Shown here: positions 1 to 10,055 of the stretch, in pieces
Numbering within the stretch: the first letter of the stretch is position 1
Layout of the letters: every line of letters begins with the position of its first letter
NCBI GenBank assembly: GCA_965249005.1
Contig: CBDFLD010000021.1
Coordinates: forward strand, 848,674 to 912,673
DNA length: 64,000 bases
Direction of reading: 5' to 3'
Source of the DNA: CBDFLD01 sp965249005
Lineage (GTDB): Bacteria; Acidobacteriota; UBA6911
Notes under the pieces: generated by a model
What the model saw: only the letters and a program-made list of their open reading frames with translations
Database searches by the model: none
Told to the model about the DNA's origin: nothing
Made by a program: the position numbers and the translations under genes

Positions 1-392
1 TGGCTACTCGTTCAGACGGCGGCGATAAAATAAAGAGGGGGGTACGTTCAAGCTAATCGATGGTGGCATCCTCGACACGGACGCGCGTTGGGGTACCCCA
101 ACTATTACCACAGCCCCAAAAGATTCACAATATAGGAAATCGACGGGTCGATCCTGTGTGCTTGTGCCGCAAGTCACCAGGATACCGTTTGACCCGGCCC
201 CTTGAGCTTCTTTTCGGAAAATGTCACGGAATCGGATACCAGAAGCTTGCAGCATCGGGCATCGAGCCCGGATGGCCGGAGCCCAGACCCGACCCTTGCG
301 CCGCCTTCGACACTCCTTCGGCTAGGCAGCCAGGATTGCGGGCTGACGGGTGCACCGGGATGGCTGATGTCGCCGAACGTCTGTTAAGTATT
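1..392. other. Left-edge stretch with no gene recognised
   Basis: This stretch lies downstream of the stop codon of the VWA protein that ends at 393. Open frames exist on both strands, but their translations are rich in Arg, Pro and Ser, lack recognisable motifs and look like chance frames. I see no RNA gene and no clear terminator with a T tract. It could hold the end of a gene that starts outside the window, but I cannot support one. Confidence 0.4.
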
Positions 393-3068
393 CTAGTTCG
401 GAAAGATACGGGTCATCCCGTTGCGCGGCTGGGGTGGAAGTGGACGAAGAAAACTGGGAATACGGGGCCGAGTTCGGCGGATGAAAAGGTCCGCGAGGTA
501 AAGTGCCAAAGCCAGCAGGACCAGGTGAGGCCACAAACGGAGAGGTCGGGAGCGCGTCCGGCCTCGCGTGTCGATGACATCCTCGAGATCCGGAAGAAAT
601 ACCCCTCCAGTTTCGTGGCTCAGGAACTCCAGTAGACGGCGGTTGGGTTCCCGAAACCGGTACTCGTCGGGATAACTGTAGGGGAGAATGGATACGATTT
701 CCGCTTGCTCTGCCTCGATATACTCGAACACGTAGTCCCCGTTCCGCTTCAGCGGCAGGGACAGTTCGTATACTCCGGGCCCGGTTTGAGGAAGCTCGAC
801 CAGGGCGCTGGTCTGGTTTGGATCGATGACGCGAATCTGAGGACGAAGACGATCGAGGGCGCCGCCGTCGTTGGCATGAGCGTGGAGCGTGAGGTGCGCC
901 TGGCCTTCCTTTCCGCGGGTCCGGAAATCGAGCACTCTGCCTTTTTCGAACCTCCAATCCCCCTTGCCCATGGTATCCCGGACAATCTGGGACCAGAATT
1001 TGCCATATCCGGGCCAGCGAAGCCACTCGACCGCCCACCGGTTTTTCAGGTCGGAAGTAAAGATGATCGCCTTACCCAGACCGGGTTGCCATCGAGCCAG
1101 GATTGGATCTCCACGCCCGGACTCGAGCAGCACTTCAGCCTTTTCCTTTGGGCTGGTGGCGACATAGCCCCATAGGGCCGGTGCAGACTCGAAGCCGATG
1201 CCCTTGAGTGCCTCGATCTGTTTGATGACCGAAACCTGGAAGGATTCTTCGACCAGGGCTCCGCCGGTGGCTATTTCCGTCTCTCGGGTGAAGATCTGAG
1301 GGACCCGATCTGCGTTTTCGATGAAATAGTCGCGACCCGTGCCCCAGGTGGCAATGTCGCGGAGCAGCTCTTGGTCCGCCCCGGTTCCGAGCGCAATGGT
1401 AGAAACGGTTATCTGAGCCTGCGTCATCCGGCGTACGAGACTCTGGAAGTCATTTGGCAACGAACGCCCATCCGACAGGAGGATAACGTGCTTGATTTGA
1501 GTGCTCGAGCGGCGGAGCTGCTCATAGGCTTCCTCCAGGGCGGGATAGATGTTTGTTTCTCCCCCGGCCGCAATAGTACCGATTGCTTGGAGTATCTTCT
1601 CCTTGTGCTTTGCTGCCTGGAGACGAACGGGAAGGTAGAACTTATTATCGAACGCGACCACCCCGACCAAATGAGACTCCGACAGCATCTCTACGGCGGC
1701 CTTCGACGCTTCCTTCGCCAGTTCGATCTTCTTTCCGCCCATGCTACCCGACTTGTCCAGCACGATCATCATGGCGACAGTCGGCTCTCGATCCCGCTTC
1801 TTGACTTCGAATGTAACCGGTAAGATCTCTTCGATCGGGGTCTTGGAGTATCCTCCTTCACCATAGACCGAGTCTCCGGCCGCAAGGATGAATCCTCCGC
1901 CGCGGTCGCGGACGTAGCTGGATAGTGTCGCCTGTCGATTGGTGTCAATTCTGGTCCCTGCCACATCACTAAGCACAATCGCGTCGTACCGATCCAAGGC
2001 GTCGAGAGGAGGAAGCCGTTCGGGCTCCAGCTCATCGACACGGATGCCCTCGCGCTCGAGCGCTTCTTTCAAGAAGTGCGAAGTGCCCGGTTTCCCCTCG
2101 ATGTACAAGACCCGCGGGCGGGGAAGGACGCGAACGAAGCTGCGAAACCGGTTGTTGCCGGGGAAGGGGTCGGAGTCGATCACGATCTCCGCTTCCAGTA
2201 CGACGGGTCCCAGACCGGAAATGCTGGCTTCCAGCGGAATCGTATTCCGACCGGTTTTCAGCTCGACCACCTGTCGGCTCAACACCGATGCGGCGGTGCG
2301 CAGCTCCAGCGTGGCACTGGTGTCTTGCTGGCTGGAGACGGCGACCTCGAGCGCGAAGGGCTCATCGCGACGGGTCTCATCAGGTGCCGAGACGGAGTCG
2401 ATCCAGGCATCGCCGAGGCTGCGGGGCGCCATGGGTACGGTGTGCACGACCGTGCCGCTTCGTATTAGCCGATTCACTGCGTTGGCGGCGATACCCCGTG
2501 TCTCGTTGCCGTCGCTGAACACGACCAGATGAGATAGATGGTCGGCTGCGGTTGTCGCTAAGGCATAGTCAATCGCGCGCTCGAGATCGGTCTTGCTCCG
2601 GTCGATAGGACGATAGGAATCCGCGGGAATCTCCGTAGAAGCCGAATGCTGGCCACTGGCGCGCAGGTGATCGCCGTAATCACCGTAGTCGATGATGGGC
2701 ACGGACCGAAGCTCCTCCAACGTCTGGAGGGAACGCGCGTTGGCGGCAAAGGGAACGTATGCGACGTGCGATGGTGCCGTCTCCCGATTGGCTTCGGCGA
2801 TCCACTGCAGCGCGGATTCAATGGATCGTGGATCAATGCTCCGCGACACGTCGAGAAGATACGCAACCGACAGTCGGGCCGCGGGCAAATGTAGCGTGGG
2901 TTGCGCCAGCGCGCAAACCAGACACAGAAGTGCCAGAGATCGAAGCGCCAAGCCCAGTCGCTTGTGGAGCGTGCTGTGCTCGACGCGCGCGTGCCGCGCC
3001 GCCCACCATAAGAGCGCGACACCGGAGAATCCGAGGAGCGGCCAGATCCATTCAACCGTAATGTTCAC
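393..3068 (-). CDS. Membrane protein with two VWA domains and a glutamine amidotransferase-like middle
   Basis: This 891-residue protein has two N-terminal membrane segments (about residues 7-24 and 38-58). A VWA domain follows, with the MIDAS-type motif DVSRS near residue 73. The central part (about 315-420) resembles the GATase1-like fold often found in this family. A second VWA domain carries DKSGSMGG near residue 437, and a C-terminal membrane helix ends in a short basic tail. Two VWA domains with intact DxSxS metal sites suggest Mg-dependent protein binding at the outer face of the membrane. It is the last gene of the minus-strand MoxR/DUF58/BatA-like operon, 54 bp after the BatA-like gene. 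Such operons are linked to envelope stress and to MoxR-assisted complex assembly, but the exact partner is unknown. Confidence 0.85.
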   Translation of the reverse strand: MNITVEWIWPLLGFSGVALLWWAARHARVEHSTLHKRLGLALRSLALLCLVCALAQPTLHLPAARLSVAYLLDVSRSIDPRSIESALQWIAEANRETAPSHVAYVPFAANARSLQTLEELRSVPIIDYGDYGDHLRASGQHSASTEIPADSYRPIDRSKTDLERAIDYALATTAADHLSHLVVFSDGNETRGIAANAVNRLIRSGTVVHTVPMAPRSLGDAWIDSVSAPDETRRDEPFALEVAVSSQQDTSATLELRTAASVLSRQVVELKTGRNTIPLEASISGLGPVVLEAEIVIDSDPFPGNNRFRSFVRVLPRPRVLYIEGKPGTSHFLKEALEREGIRVDELEPERLPPLDALDRYDAIVLSDVAGTRIDTNRQATLSSYVRDRGGGFILAAGDSVYGEGGYSKTPIEEILPVTFEVKKRDREPTVAMMIVLDKSGSMGGKKIELAKEASKAAVEMLSESHLVGVVAFDNKFYLPVRLQAAKHKEKILQAIGTIAAGGETNIYPALEEAYEQLRRSSTQIKHVILLSDGRSLPNDFQSLVRRMTQAQITVSTIALGTGADQELLRDIATWGTGRDYFIENADRVPQIFTRETEIATGGALVEESFQVSVIKQIEALKGIGFESAPALWGYVATSPKEKAEVLLESGRGDPILARWQPGLGKAIIFTSDLKNRWAVEWLRWPGYGKFWSQIVRDTMGKGDWRFEKGRVLDFRTRGKEGQAHLTLHAHANDGGALDRLRPQIRVIDPNQTSALVELPQTGPGVYELSLPLKRNGDYVFEYIEAEQAEIVSILPYSYPDEYRFREPNRRLLEFLSHETGGVFLPDLEDVIDTRGRTRSRPLRLWPHLVLLALALYLADLFIRRTRPRIPSFLRPLPPQPRNGMTRIFPN

Positions 3069-3122
3069 TATGAGTTACACCTTCTTCGACCCTGTCGGCC
3101 AGCGCGGGAGCGCAGCCGCATT

Positions 3123-4918
3123 TCAAATCGTGAGGCCTCGATGATAGGTCCACCATTCCAGAAGGATAAGTACGACGGCCCAGAGGACCATTGTTGGGTA
3201 GAGTAAGCTGCCTTCGGGTTTCGGCCGGGGCTCGATACCCTTGGCAAAGGCCGAACGATTCACGTCAGAGATCGCGTGATCGGTGATATTGACGGCGAGA
3301 TGCTGCCGAACTCCGGAAGATGTCACGGCAAAAATTCCCGGTTGATTCGCCCAGAAGAGAGTGCGCCCGAGTTGGTGCCGAACCGGCACGGACTCGCCGT
3401 TGCTGGCATAGATCCGGGCATTGGATCTGCCAACTTCGATTCTCCCTATCTGCTGCGGACGGACCGCGGCGGTTCCCTGAAGCCAATCCATCGTATTGCG
3501 CATGAAGATCGGAAATGCGGGGTTCAGATGGAAATCAGTATCTTCAATCGCAAAGCCGGCCAATACCCACTCGGGTGCGGCGTCTGGGTTGCGCTCCCCG
3601 GCAGAAGCTTCTGACCCGACCCGGCTCGCTCGACCCAGCTCACTCGTGCTGCTGACGATCACCAGTGGGGCATCGCCCGACGCCACCAGGACTTCGTGGC
3701 CGGCCGCAGCGGTTCTGGCTGCAGATTCGATGTGCACGTCGTGCAGCGAGACGTGATGCATCACCGGATGTGATTTGTTCCATTTTGTGATCGGCGGTGC
3801 TTGCAGCCACCCGGTCCTCGGCACCAGCAATCGGCCGGGCGAAAGACCAAACACGGCTTCGAGGGGGCGGAACGTGGGGCAAAGCGGTCGAAAACGTAGA
3901 CGTCGGCGTTCGTTTCGCGGTACTCACTGGGGGCGCACACGCTAGCCTCGACAGTCGGATCCAGCCGCAAGAGGTCTTCCAGATAGGAGTTTCCATCCGT
4001 CACAAGCAGAACTCCGATCGGTTCACGAATGTACCCATAGGCCGTGTTGTCAGCCGAAAAGGAGTCCTTCCCGGGTTCGATGCTCACCCGGATCCCGCCG
4101 CTGCGGTAATTGGTCAGGGGTATGTCTTCTGTTAACACGGCGCCGGCGTTCATCCGGCGACTCCAGGTCTCTCTTTTTCCCCCTACGCCGCTGATCCGTA
4201 TCCGTACATCCTGGGGTTCTAGGGAGTAGTTGGAGATCTCGAGATATCCTTCCGGTGCGCGGGACAGAAGATGCGGCCGGATCTCGAACGCTGTGATCCC
4301 GACGTTGTCTGCCGGTTCGAATACCGAAATGATGCGGATTCGGCGCGGGACGTCCCATATGGCCACACCGTCGCTGATGAAATAGACCGTCGCATCGAGA
4401 CCCGCAACCTGCGGGAAACGGCCCGAAGAGGTGGGCCACTCCATGCCGCGGAGTCGAACCAGCGCGGCTTCGCGGTCCGAAGTCCATTCGCGGGTTGCCA
4501 CATCCGACGTGCTGGTGACCAGAAACTCCCTGTACTGTCCCTCGTTGAGTAGATCACCGGCGATCGCGATGGCATGGTCCCAACGACTCTTCCCGTCCAG
4601 TCGAAGAGTTCCCATGGTAGGCGAAGAGTCCAGCAGCACGACCAGACGGTTCTCGTTGGTAACTCCCGTGACTGGTTGGCCGCTGGAGACTGCCAGCAGC
4701 AGGGCGATGCAGAGGGCGAGCAGCAACGACACGAGCCAACGCAATCTCTCGATCCAAGACTGGGGGGAGCGCTTTCGCAGCACACGGTCCCAGATTAGGG
4801 ACGAAGGCACCAGGATCGTTCGGTGACGCTGTTTCAACAAGTAAAACAGCGTCACGGTTGCTGCAGCAACGGCCGTGATAAGCCACACCTGCCATGATGC
4901 CAAGCCAAGGAAGCGCAT
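3123..4918 (-). pseudogene. BatA-like membrane VWA protein, split by a one-base frameshift
   Basis: Two overlapping reading frames together make one protein of about 600 residues. The upstream frame (4918 down to about 3835) has an N-terminal membrane segment (about residues 8-28), a second at about 60-80, and a VWA-like core with DSSPTMG. It runs to the motif PSKPCLVFRPAD. The downstream frame (from about 3840 to 3123) picks up at GWLQAPPITKWNKSHPVMHH and ends with a membrane helix, as BatA-like proteins do. Neither part is complete alone. Adding one base between about 3805 and 3850 restores a continuous frame. It sits between the SGNH hydrolase and the double-VWA gene in the operon. Either the gene is freshly broken or a base was lost in sequencing. 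I favour the latter because the rest of the coding sequence is undamaged. Confidence 0.8.
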
Positions 4919-5088
4919 GACCCTATCCCGACTTGCTCGGGAACGTGGTGCCCATGCGGGGCATCATACCCCCTCCCCCATGGGTCCGCAAAGCTATCCG
5001 GGGACGTTCCCCCCCAAGGTTTTGTTTTGCGAACTCCGTGCAAGAGAAACGGAAAACGTGTGGGGTAGGCTATCTGTTCCCCCGGGAC

Positions 5089-6255
5089 TCACCATGCAAG
5101 GAGTGGAGCTTCACCCTGCCCGCTCAGGGAGTGAGCGGTGTTACGGGTTGGTCGGAGACTAGGTTCGATTTCGAGCAGGAGTTGCTGGATTTTACGCGCC
5201 GCATATTGATGCCCACGCGCCGTCCAATGTGCATCGCGAAAATAGTAAAAAGATCGCACGTCGCTCTCGGGGACTTGCTGGTATTGCTCTAGAAAGTCGA
5301 TGCAGGGGACTTCATGATCGCGAAAAAAGTCGGTCAACAGCGCGTTGGGTTTGCGGTAATCATAAATGCGGGAATCCAATAGGTTCTTTTTGAATACCTG
5401 GAGCTTGTAAGGGATGATGATGCTAGCAGTTCGGATACCTTCGGCCGCGCAGTGGTCGGTGATCCTGGCTAGACTCTCAATTTCGTGTGCCACCAGGTCT
5501 TGTTGTGCGGAGGGGTACTGCCGGAGAAGAAGGGCGCGACTTCCGTAGCGTATCTGGTAGCGGCAGAGCAGGTCGTCGACGAAATTGAGCCGCAGTAGTC
5601 TGTTGTAGATCACCTCCGGCGTATACAAGTCTAGATCCCGTAGCCACTGCTTGCTCGCGGCCAGCCATGACTCCGTCTGCGGCATGATGGACCCTCTGGC
5701 GCGCTCGGGTCGAGTGGCCGTGTCCATCGTGCCCATCGCGTCTATGGAGTCGTGGGAGTCGTGAAAATCGTTTCCGACGTATACCTGTAGAACCAGGAGA
5801 TCGGGATCCAGAATGGACTGATGCTCCCGCAAGAAGGAGTACTGGTGAAACGCGTTGGTTCCTCTGCCTCCGGCGTTGATTGTCTTCAGAGGGCGAGACC
5901 CACGCAGGCTATTCTCGACCTGCTTTACAAAGGTATCCTCGATTTCGACTCCGAGTCCGAAAGTGAACGAGTCCCCGAGAAACAGGATCCGAAACTCCCC
6001 GGCTCTTCGCGGGTCAATCGGTTGATCCCGCAGGTTCAAGTCGTTGGTGACGACTTCGGTCTAAAATTCGAGGGTGTTGATCTGATAGGCGGAGTTCGGG
6101 CCCGGTGAGCGCGGGTAAGGTGGGGTCCTCGCATGAGTCATCCGCAGGATTGCCTCGGCAACGACCAGGCCAATCAGGCAGGAGGCGAGGCAAAGGACAA
6201 TTGCTCCGGCAAGGGAGTGGATTCGTCGAGCCTTGGATCGGTTCGCAGGTCCCAT
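5089..6255 (-). pseudogene. Membrane-anchored SGNH/GDSL hydrolase, interrupted by an in-frame TAG
   Basis: The gene reads from an ATG at 6255, with AAGGA six bases upstream, through an N-terminal membrane anchor (about residues 14-36). The family pattern follows: GDSFTFG (catalytic Ser block), the GND block in VYVGNDFHDS, and FRDAHWTARGH near the C terminus with the Asp and His. A TAG at 6061-6063 interrupts the frame just after the anchor region (INTLEF-stop-TEVVTNDLNLRD). The same frame continues on both sides, so this is a substitution and not an indel; Lys (AAG) or Gln (CAG) would be one base away. A TTG at 6039 could restart translation but would lose the anchor. SGNH proteins of this type often de-acylate or modify cell-surface polysaccharide. 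The gene lies inside the VWA operon. Confidence 0.75.
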
Positions 6256-6510
6256 TTCGCATCCTTCGACTTCACTCCCCCATATCGATCAGAGAGTGTT
6301 CCAAGGTGCGCAATTTAGCATCCCAGCGGTAAAAAACATCGTTGGACCGCAGGCCGGCTTTCCGCGGACCGCCTACCGCTTAGCGTCAAGCGCTCGGCGC
6401 ATTCCAAAATGGTCTAGGAAGTGTGACCTATATCCTGACTGTACCGCAGTTAGCGGAGAGCGCTAGACGGATGGCGGAAAGCGGTCAGCGCGAGGGTCGT
6501 AGACCCGTCG
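6256..6510. repeat. Intergenic region with inverted, degenerate GCGGAAAGCGG-type repeats
   Basis: Between the DUF58 gene and the SGNH gene, the stretch at about 6355-6405 is built from short related words on one strand (CTTTCCGCGGACCGC and similar). The stretch at about 6445-6500 carries their reverse complements (GGCGGAAAGCGGTCAGCG and similar). The two halves could fold into a long imperfect hairpin. The same word family recurs near 21310-21595, 36910-36950 and 49545-49560, so this is a dispersed repeat and not a local accident. Confidence 0.6.
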
Positions 6511-7395
6511 CTACTTCAAAAACCTCCCGTGGCGAAAGAGTTTCAGGATGAGGTCTTCAAAGGGAAAATCGCTCAGGGTCCGGATGTATCCCATGTGGCT
6601 TCTTTTGCAGTGCTGCTCGATATCGTTACAAAAGCGCTCAAAGGTCTTTCGATACGAGGCAGCGATGTCCGGGGTAATGTAGAGATTGCGAGTTTCATGG
6701 CTTTCGGAGTCCATCAGGGATACTTCGCCGTGGGTGGCCGGATCGATGTCTTCACGAGCGACAACGTGCACGACGAAAACATCGTGACGGAACGGCCGAA
6801 TGACGCGAAGTGCACTCTCGATTCCGGAGGAGTCCATCAGATCGGAGATCAGCACGATCAAACCCTGTCGGCGGCTTTCAGAGCAGAAGGCCTTGAGGGT
6901 TCGCGTCAGGTCGGTTTTGCCTCCAGGTTCTATCTCGGTGATAAACTTGAAGATCTTGAGAATCCGGCCCCTGCCGCGCTGGGCGCGGAGATCCTGCCTC
7001 AGTGTGTCGCCGTAGGAGATAACGTTTACACGGTCCAAGTTGGCTAGCCCGATGTAGGAAAGGGCCGCTGCAATTTTTTTGGCATGATCAATCTTCGACG
7101 GCCGCCCGAAAGTCATCGACGCGCTACTGTCGATGAGAATATAAATCGGCAGATCCTCTTCCTCTTCGAAAAGACGCAGCAGGAGCTTGTCGAGTCTCAG
7201 GTAGGCGCGCCAGTCAAGGTAACGGAAATCATCTCCCTGAGAATAAGCTCGATAGTCCGCGAACTCCAGTCCGGACCCCCTTTTGCGGCTGCGACGGTCC
7301 GCCCGGGATTGTCCCGCGAAGAACCGGCGCGAAATGACGGACAGGTGCTGAAGTTTGCTGAGAAAATCTTCGTCGAACGGGGTGTCTGGAGACAT
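6511..7395 (-). CDS. DUF58 family protein
   Basis: This 294-residue protein has no clear membrane segment. The DUF58 hallmark is complete: the block GLEFADYRAYSQGDDFRYLDWRAYLR (residues about 43-68), with the conserved Asp-Trp-Arg. A VWA-like fold follows, with DSSASMTFG near residue 90. DUF58 proteins are almost always encoded beside MoxR AAA+ ATPases and BatA-like VWA proteins, and are thought to be partners or substrates of the ATPase. It follows moxR by 19 bp, so the two are almost certainly cotranscribed. The exact function is unknown. Confidence 0.93.
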   Translation of the reverse strand: MSPDTPFDEDFLSKLQHLSVISRRFFAGQSRADRRSRKRGSGLEFADYRAYSQGDDFRYLDWRAYLRLDKLLLRLFEEEEDLPIYILIDSSASMTFGRPSKIDHAKKIAAALSYIGLANLDRVNVISYGDTLRQDLRAQRGRGRILKIFKFITEIEPGGKTDLTRTLKAFCSESRRQGLIVLISDLMDSSGIESALRVIRPFRHDVFVVHVVAREDIDPATHGEVSLMDSESHETRNLYITPDIAASYRKTFERFCNDIEQHCKRSHMGYIRTLSDFPFEDLILKLFRHGRFLK

Positions 7396-7414
7396 GGTAA
7401 GCCGGATCCCGTGT

Positions 7415-8419
7415 TCAATCGGGCTCGGATGTCGCGGCCAGAATACTTTTGAGAATTGTATCCGGGTCGATACGCTCGGCCTCTCCTTCGAAGTTCATCA
7501 ACACCCGATGGCGGAGCGCGGCGAGGGCAAAGTGGCGAATGTCCTCGCATGAGACATGAACGCGATCGTTGAGCAAAGCGCGAATCTTGCCGCAAATGAC
7601 CAGCGCCTGCGCCGCACGGGGACTGGCTCCATACTGAACGTACTTCTGGGTCAACTCGTGCGCGTACGCCGATTCGGGATGTGTTGCCATCGTGATGCGG
7701 ATTGCGTATTCCTGGACAGGCTTCGAGATGGGGACGGAGCGCGCGAGCGTGCCCATTTCCAAGATCTCAGGACCATCGAGGACCCGCTGCACGGAAGGAT
7801 CCTCCGTCTGGGTCGTCCGATCTAGAATATCGTGCAAGTGCTCCACGCTCGGGTATTCGATCTTCAGTTTGAGAAAGAATCGGTCTAACTGAGCTTCCGG
7901 CAAGGGATAGGTCCCTTCCATTTCCAGGGGGTTTTGTGTGGCCAAGACGAAGAAGGGAAGCTCCAGCCGATGCGTGCGTCGCCCAACCGTCACACTCTGT
8001 TCCTGCATCGCTTCAAGCAGTGCGGATTGCGTCTTGGGGGTGGCCCGGTTGATTTCATCGGCAAGGATGATGTTCGAAAAGATCGGTCCAGGTTGGAACG
8101 CAAATGTTTTTTCTCCCCTTTGATTCTCTTGCACCACGCTCGTGCCGATGATATCGCCCGGCATTAGATCGGGGGTGAACTGGATCCTCGAAAACTGGAG
8201 GCGCAAAGTGTCGCTCAGAGTCTGGACAAGCTTTGTCTTGCCGAGGCCTGGCACTCCCTCGAGCAACACGTGTCCGTTGGCCAGCAAGCTAGAGAGAATC
8301 CCTTCGATAATATCCTGTTGGCCCACGATGACCTTGGATACTTCCCTCAGAATGGTGTGAAATCGCTCTTGAAACAGCCCTATTTGCCGTTCGAGCTCGG
8401 CTTCGGTCTTTTCTGCCAT
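7415..8419 (-). CDS. moxR: MoxR-family AAA+ ATPase
   Basis: This 334-residue ATPase has a Walker A motif GVPGLGKTKL (about residues 57-66), Walker B ILADEINRA (about 117-125), and a sensor region ATQNPLEMEGTYPLPEAQLD that is typical of MoxR. The C-terminal lid domain is present. MoxR proteins act as cytoplasmic chaperones that insert cofactors or assemble complexes with VWA-domain partners. The ATG overlaps the 3' end of the upstream coiled-coil gene by 40 bp, which points to translational coupling. The DUF58 gene follows after 19 bp. Confidence 0.95.
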   Translation of the reverse strand: MAEKTEAELERQIGLFQERFHTILREVSKVIVGQQDIIEGILSSLLANGHVLLEGVPGLGKTKLVQTLSDTLRLQFSRIQFTPDLMPGDIIGTSVVQENQRGEKTFAFQPGPIFSNIILADEINRATPKTQSALLEAMQEQSVTVGRRTHRLELPFFVLATQNPLEMEGTYPLPEAQLDRFFLKLKIEYPSVEHLHDILDRTTQTEDPSVQRVLDGPEILEMGTLARSVPISKPVQEYAIRITMATHPESAYAHELTQKYVQYGASPRAAQALVICGKIRALLNDRVHVSCEDIRHFALAALRHRVLMNFEGEAERIDPDTILKSILAATSEPD

Positions 8420-10047
8420 GGCGCTTGTTTGTCACTCTGAATTGTCTGGAAATAGTTCTTGATCAAATCCCGGTACTGAAGCGGAATCTGATGTTGGGAC
8501 AGTACATCTCTTCGAGCGTGCGGAGCAATGGAAGACACCTCTTCGAACTCCAGGGTCGAGTGCTCCGGAGAGCTCTTCCGTTCGGTTTCCATTGCAGGTT
8601 CGGCCGTTCCAGGTCCACGCTGTCCTTCGAGTCGTTCTTTCTGTAGCTGCACCTGGAGACTCGTCGCCGCCTGATCGTCTAATTGCCCGGCTCCCACGCC
8701 CGAGGGACCGGCGCCGCCTTGACCCACCGCTGCCTCGTCGGTGTGCAGCCGACCCGGGCGCCGGGCCGAGCTTGCGGAGGTGCCGGAACCGGAGCTTGCC
8801 ATTTGTTGCTCGGCTGCCTGGTTTCCCTGGCTGCCCGGCATGCTCTCCGGGGTCAGTCCCTGGATGCGGCGGCTGCGCCGCCCGATCGATTCGAGCAGTC
8901 TCTGGAGTTGTTGCCCTGCTTCGATATTGAGCTTGTGGCGTTGCAGGTCGTGCTCTACGTCCTTGAGATCCTGCGCCACCCGTTGCAGCGCGGCCGCGGC
9001 ATCTCTGGAATTTTCCACCTGCAGACGATCCGAGGCGCGCTGGAGATTCCTGGCAAGCGGCTCGAGTCCCGGATCGAGCTGGGCCGCCGCCGTGGCCAGT
9101 ACCGAAGCCAACTCCCGCGTGCGTCGAGGGGAAAGGCGCGCACCGGCCCAATCCTCTGCCAAGTTCTCGAACTCGCGCGCGGCCCCTGCTGGTTGCTGGT
9201 TCCTCAGGAAGTCTCCGGCCGGGCGCGTCGATTCGTCCATCCGCAGGGTGTCAGAAAGCACCCGGATGCCTTCAGTCAAAGCTATGAGTTCCAGATTTGC
9301 TTCATCCAAAAGGCTCTGGAGCTCCTGCAGCTCCGACAGCAAGCCAGGGTCGCCCACTCCCGCTTCGAGGTGATTCAACGCCTCGCGTAGACGGCGAGCA
9401 AGTTCTGCGTGCCCTCGGTCGGACATCTCTTGGACTGCGACGTGAATCCGTTCCACGGTTTCCTCGAGCCCACCGATAGAACCGGTCTCCGGGTTTGTGC
9501 GCGAGAACACAGATGCCGGCGGACTCGGAACTGGTAGAAGGTGGGACGCCAAAAAAACGAGTAGCAGGATCACAGCGGGGAGAAAGCCGCGCGGCACCTC
9601 CCACGGGACCACGACGCTCACGTCTATGCTCGCGGCGCGACGAGCGGCCCTTCTCATCAACAGATCGATCCATGGGCTGAGCCGGACCGCGAGTCCGGGA
9701 TCAATCCGTGACGGCACGCGCCCCTGCTTCGCAAACCAATAGGCTGTTTTCATCTGGTCGGACAGGTCGGCCCGGTAGTCTACCAGCGCCGCCGCTGCCG
9801 GGAGCGTCCACTTCCTTTTCCATTGCAAGGCGAGGGAAACAGCCGAGCCTGCCAAGGCGACAATGAAGGCGATCGCCTCGAGCCGCAGCTTGGCCGGAGC
9901 TACCCCGGCAAGCCCGAACCATCGGACCACGACCGCGACTGCCAGCACGATGCCCGCCGACGCCATCAAGTGCGCCAGCGCGGAGCGCATTTGCTGGCGC
10001 CGCCGCGTTCTCTTTAGCAATCTGACAATGAGCTCACGATCGGACAT
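8380..10047 (-). CDS. Membrane protein with long coiled-coil region, Bat/MoxR operon type
   Basis: This 555-residue protein has two or three N-terminal membrane helices (about residues 27-45, 56-75 and 150-170). A long charged helical region (about 195-400) rich in Leu, Glu and Arg follows and is probably coiled coil. A low-complexity Ser/Gly/Gln stretch comes next, and a short C-terminal block carries IPLQYRDLIKNYFQTI. That tail is typical of large helical membrane proteins encoded just upstream of moxR in Acidobacteria-like operons (my recollection of the family, not searched). It overlaps moxR by 40 bp and follows the YVTN-like gene by 8 bp. It may be a scaffold that MoxR acts on; this is inference. 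Confidence 0.8.
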   Translation of the reverse strand: MSDRELIVRLLKRTRRRQQMRSALAHLMASAGIVLAVAVVVRWFGLAGVAPAKLRLEAIAFIVALAGSAVSLALQWKRKWTLPAAAALVDYRADLSDQMKTAYWFAKQGRVPSRIDPGLAVRLSPWIDLLMRRAARRAASIDVSVVVPWEVPRGFLPAVILLLVFLASHLLPVPSPPASVFSRTNPETGSIGGLEETVERIHVAVQEMSDRGHAELARRLREALNHLEAGVGDPGLLSELQELQSLLDEANLELIALTEGIRVLSDTLRMDESTRPAGDFLRNQQPAGAAREFENLAEDWAGARLSPRRTRELASVLATAAAQLDPGLEPLARNLQRASDRLQVENSRDAAAALQRVAQDLKDVEHDLQRHKLNIEAGQQLQRLLESIGRRSRRIQGLTPESMPGSQGNQAAEQQMASSGSGTSASSARRPGRLHTDEAAVGQGGAGPSGVGAGQLDDQAATSLQVQLQKERLEGQRGPGTAEPAMETERKSSPEHSTLEFEEVSSIAPHARRDVLSQHQIPLQYRDLIKNYFQTIQSDKQAPWQKRPKPSSNGK

Positions 10048-10055
10048 GTTGGAGG

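Noticed and set aside
6061..6063. TAG as a pyrrolysine codon
   Set aside because: No pyrrolysine-type enzyme context and no pyl genes in the window; a simple substitution or error is more likely.
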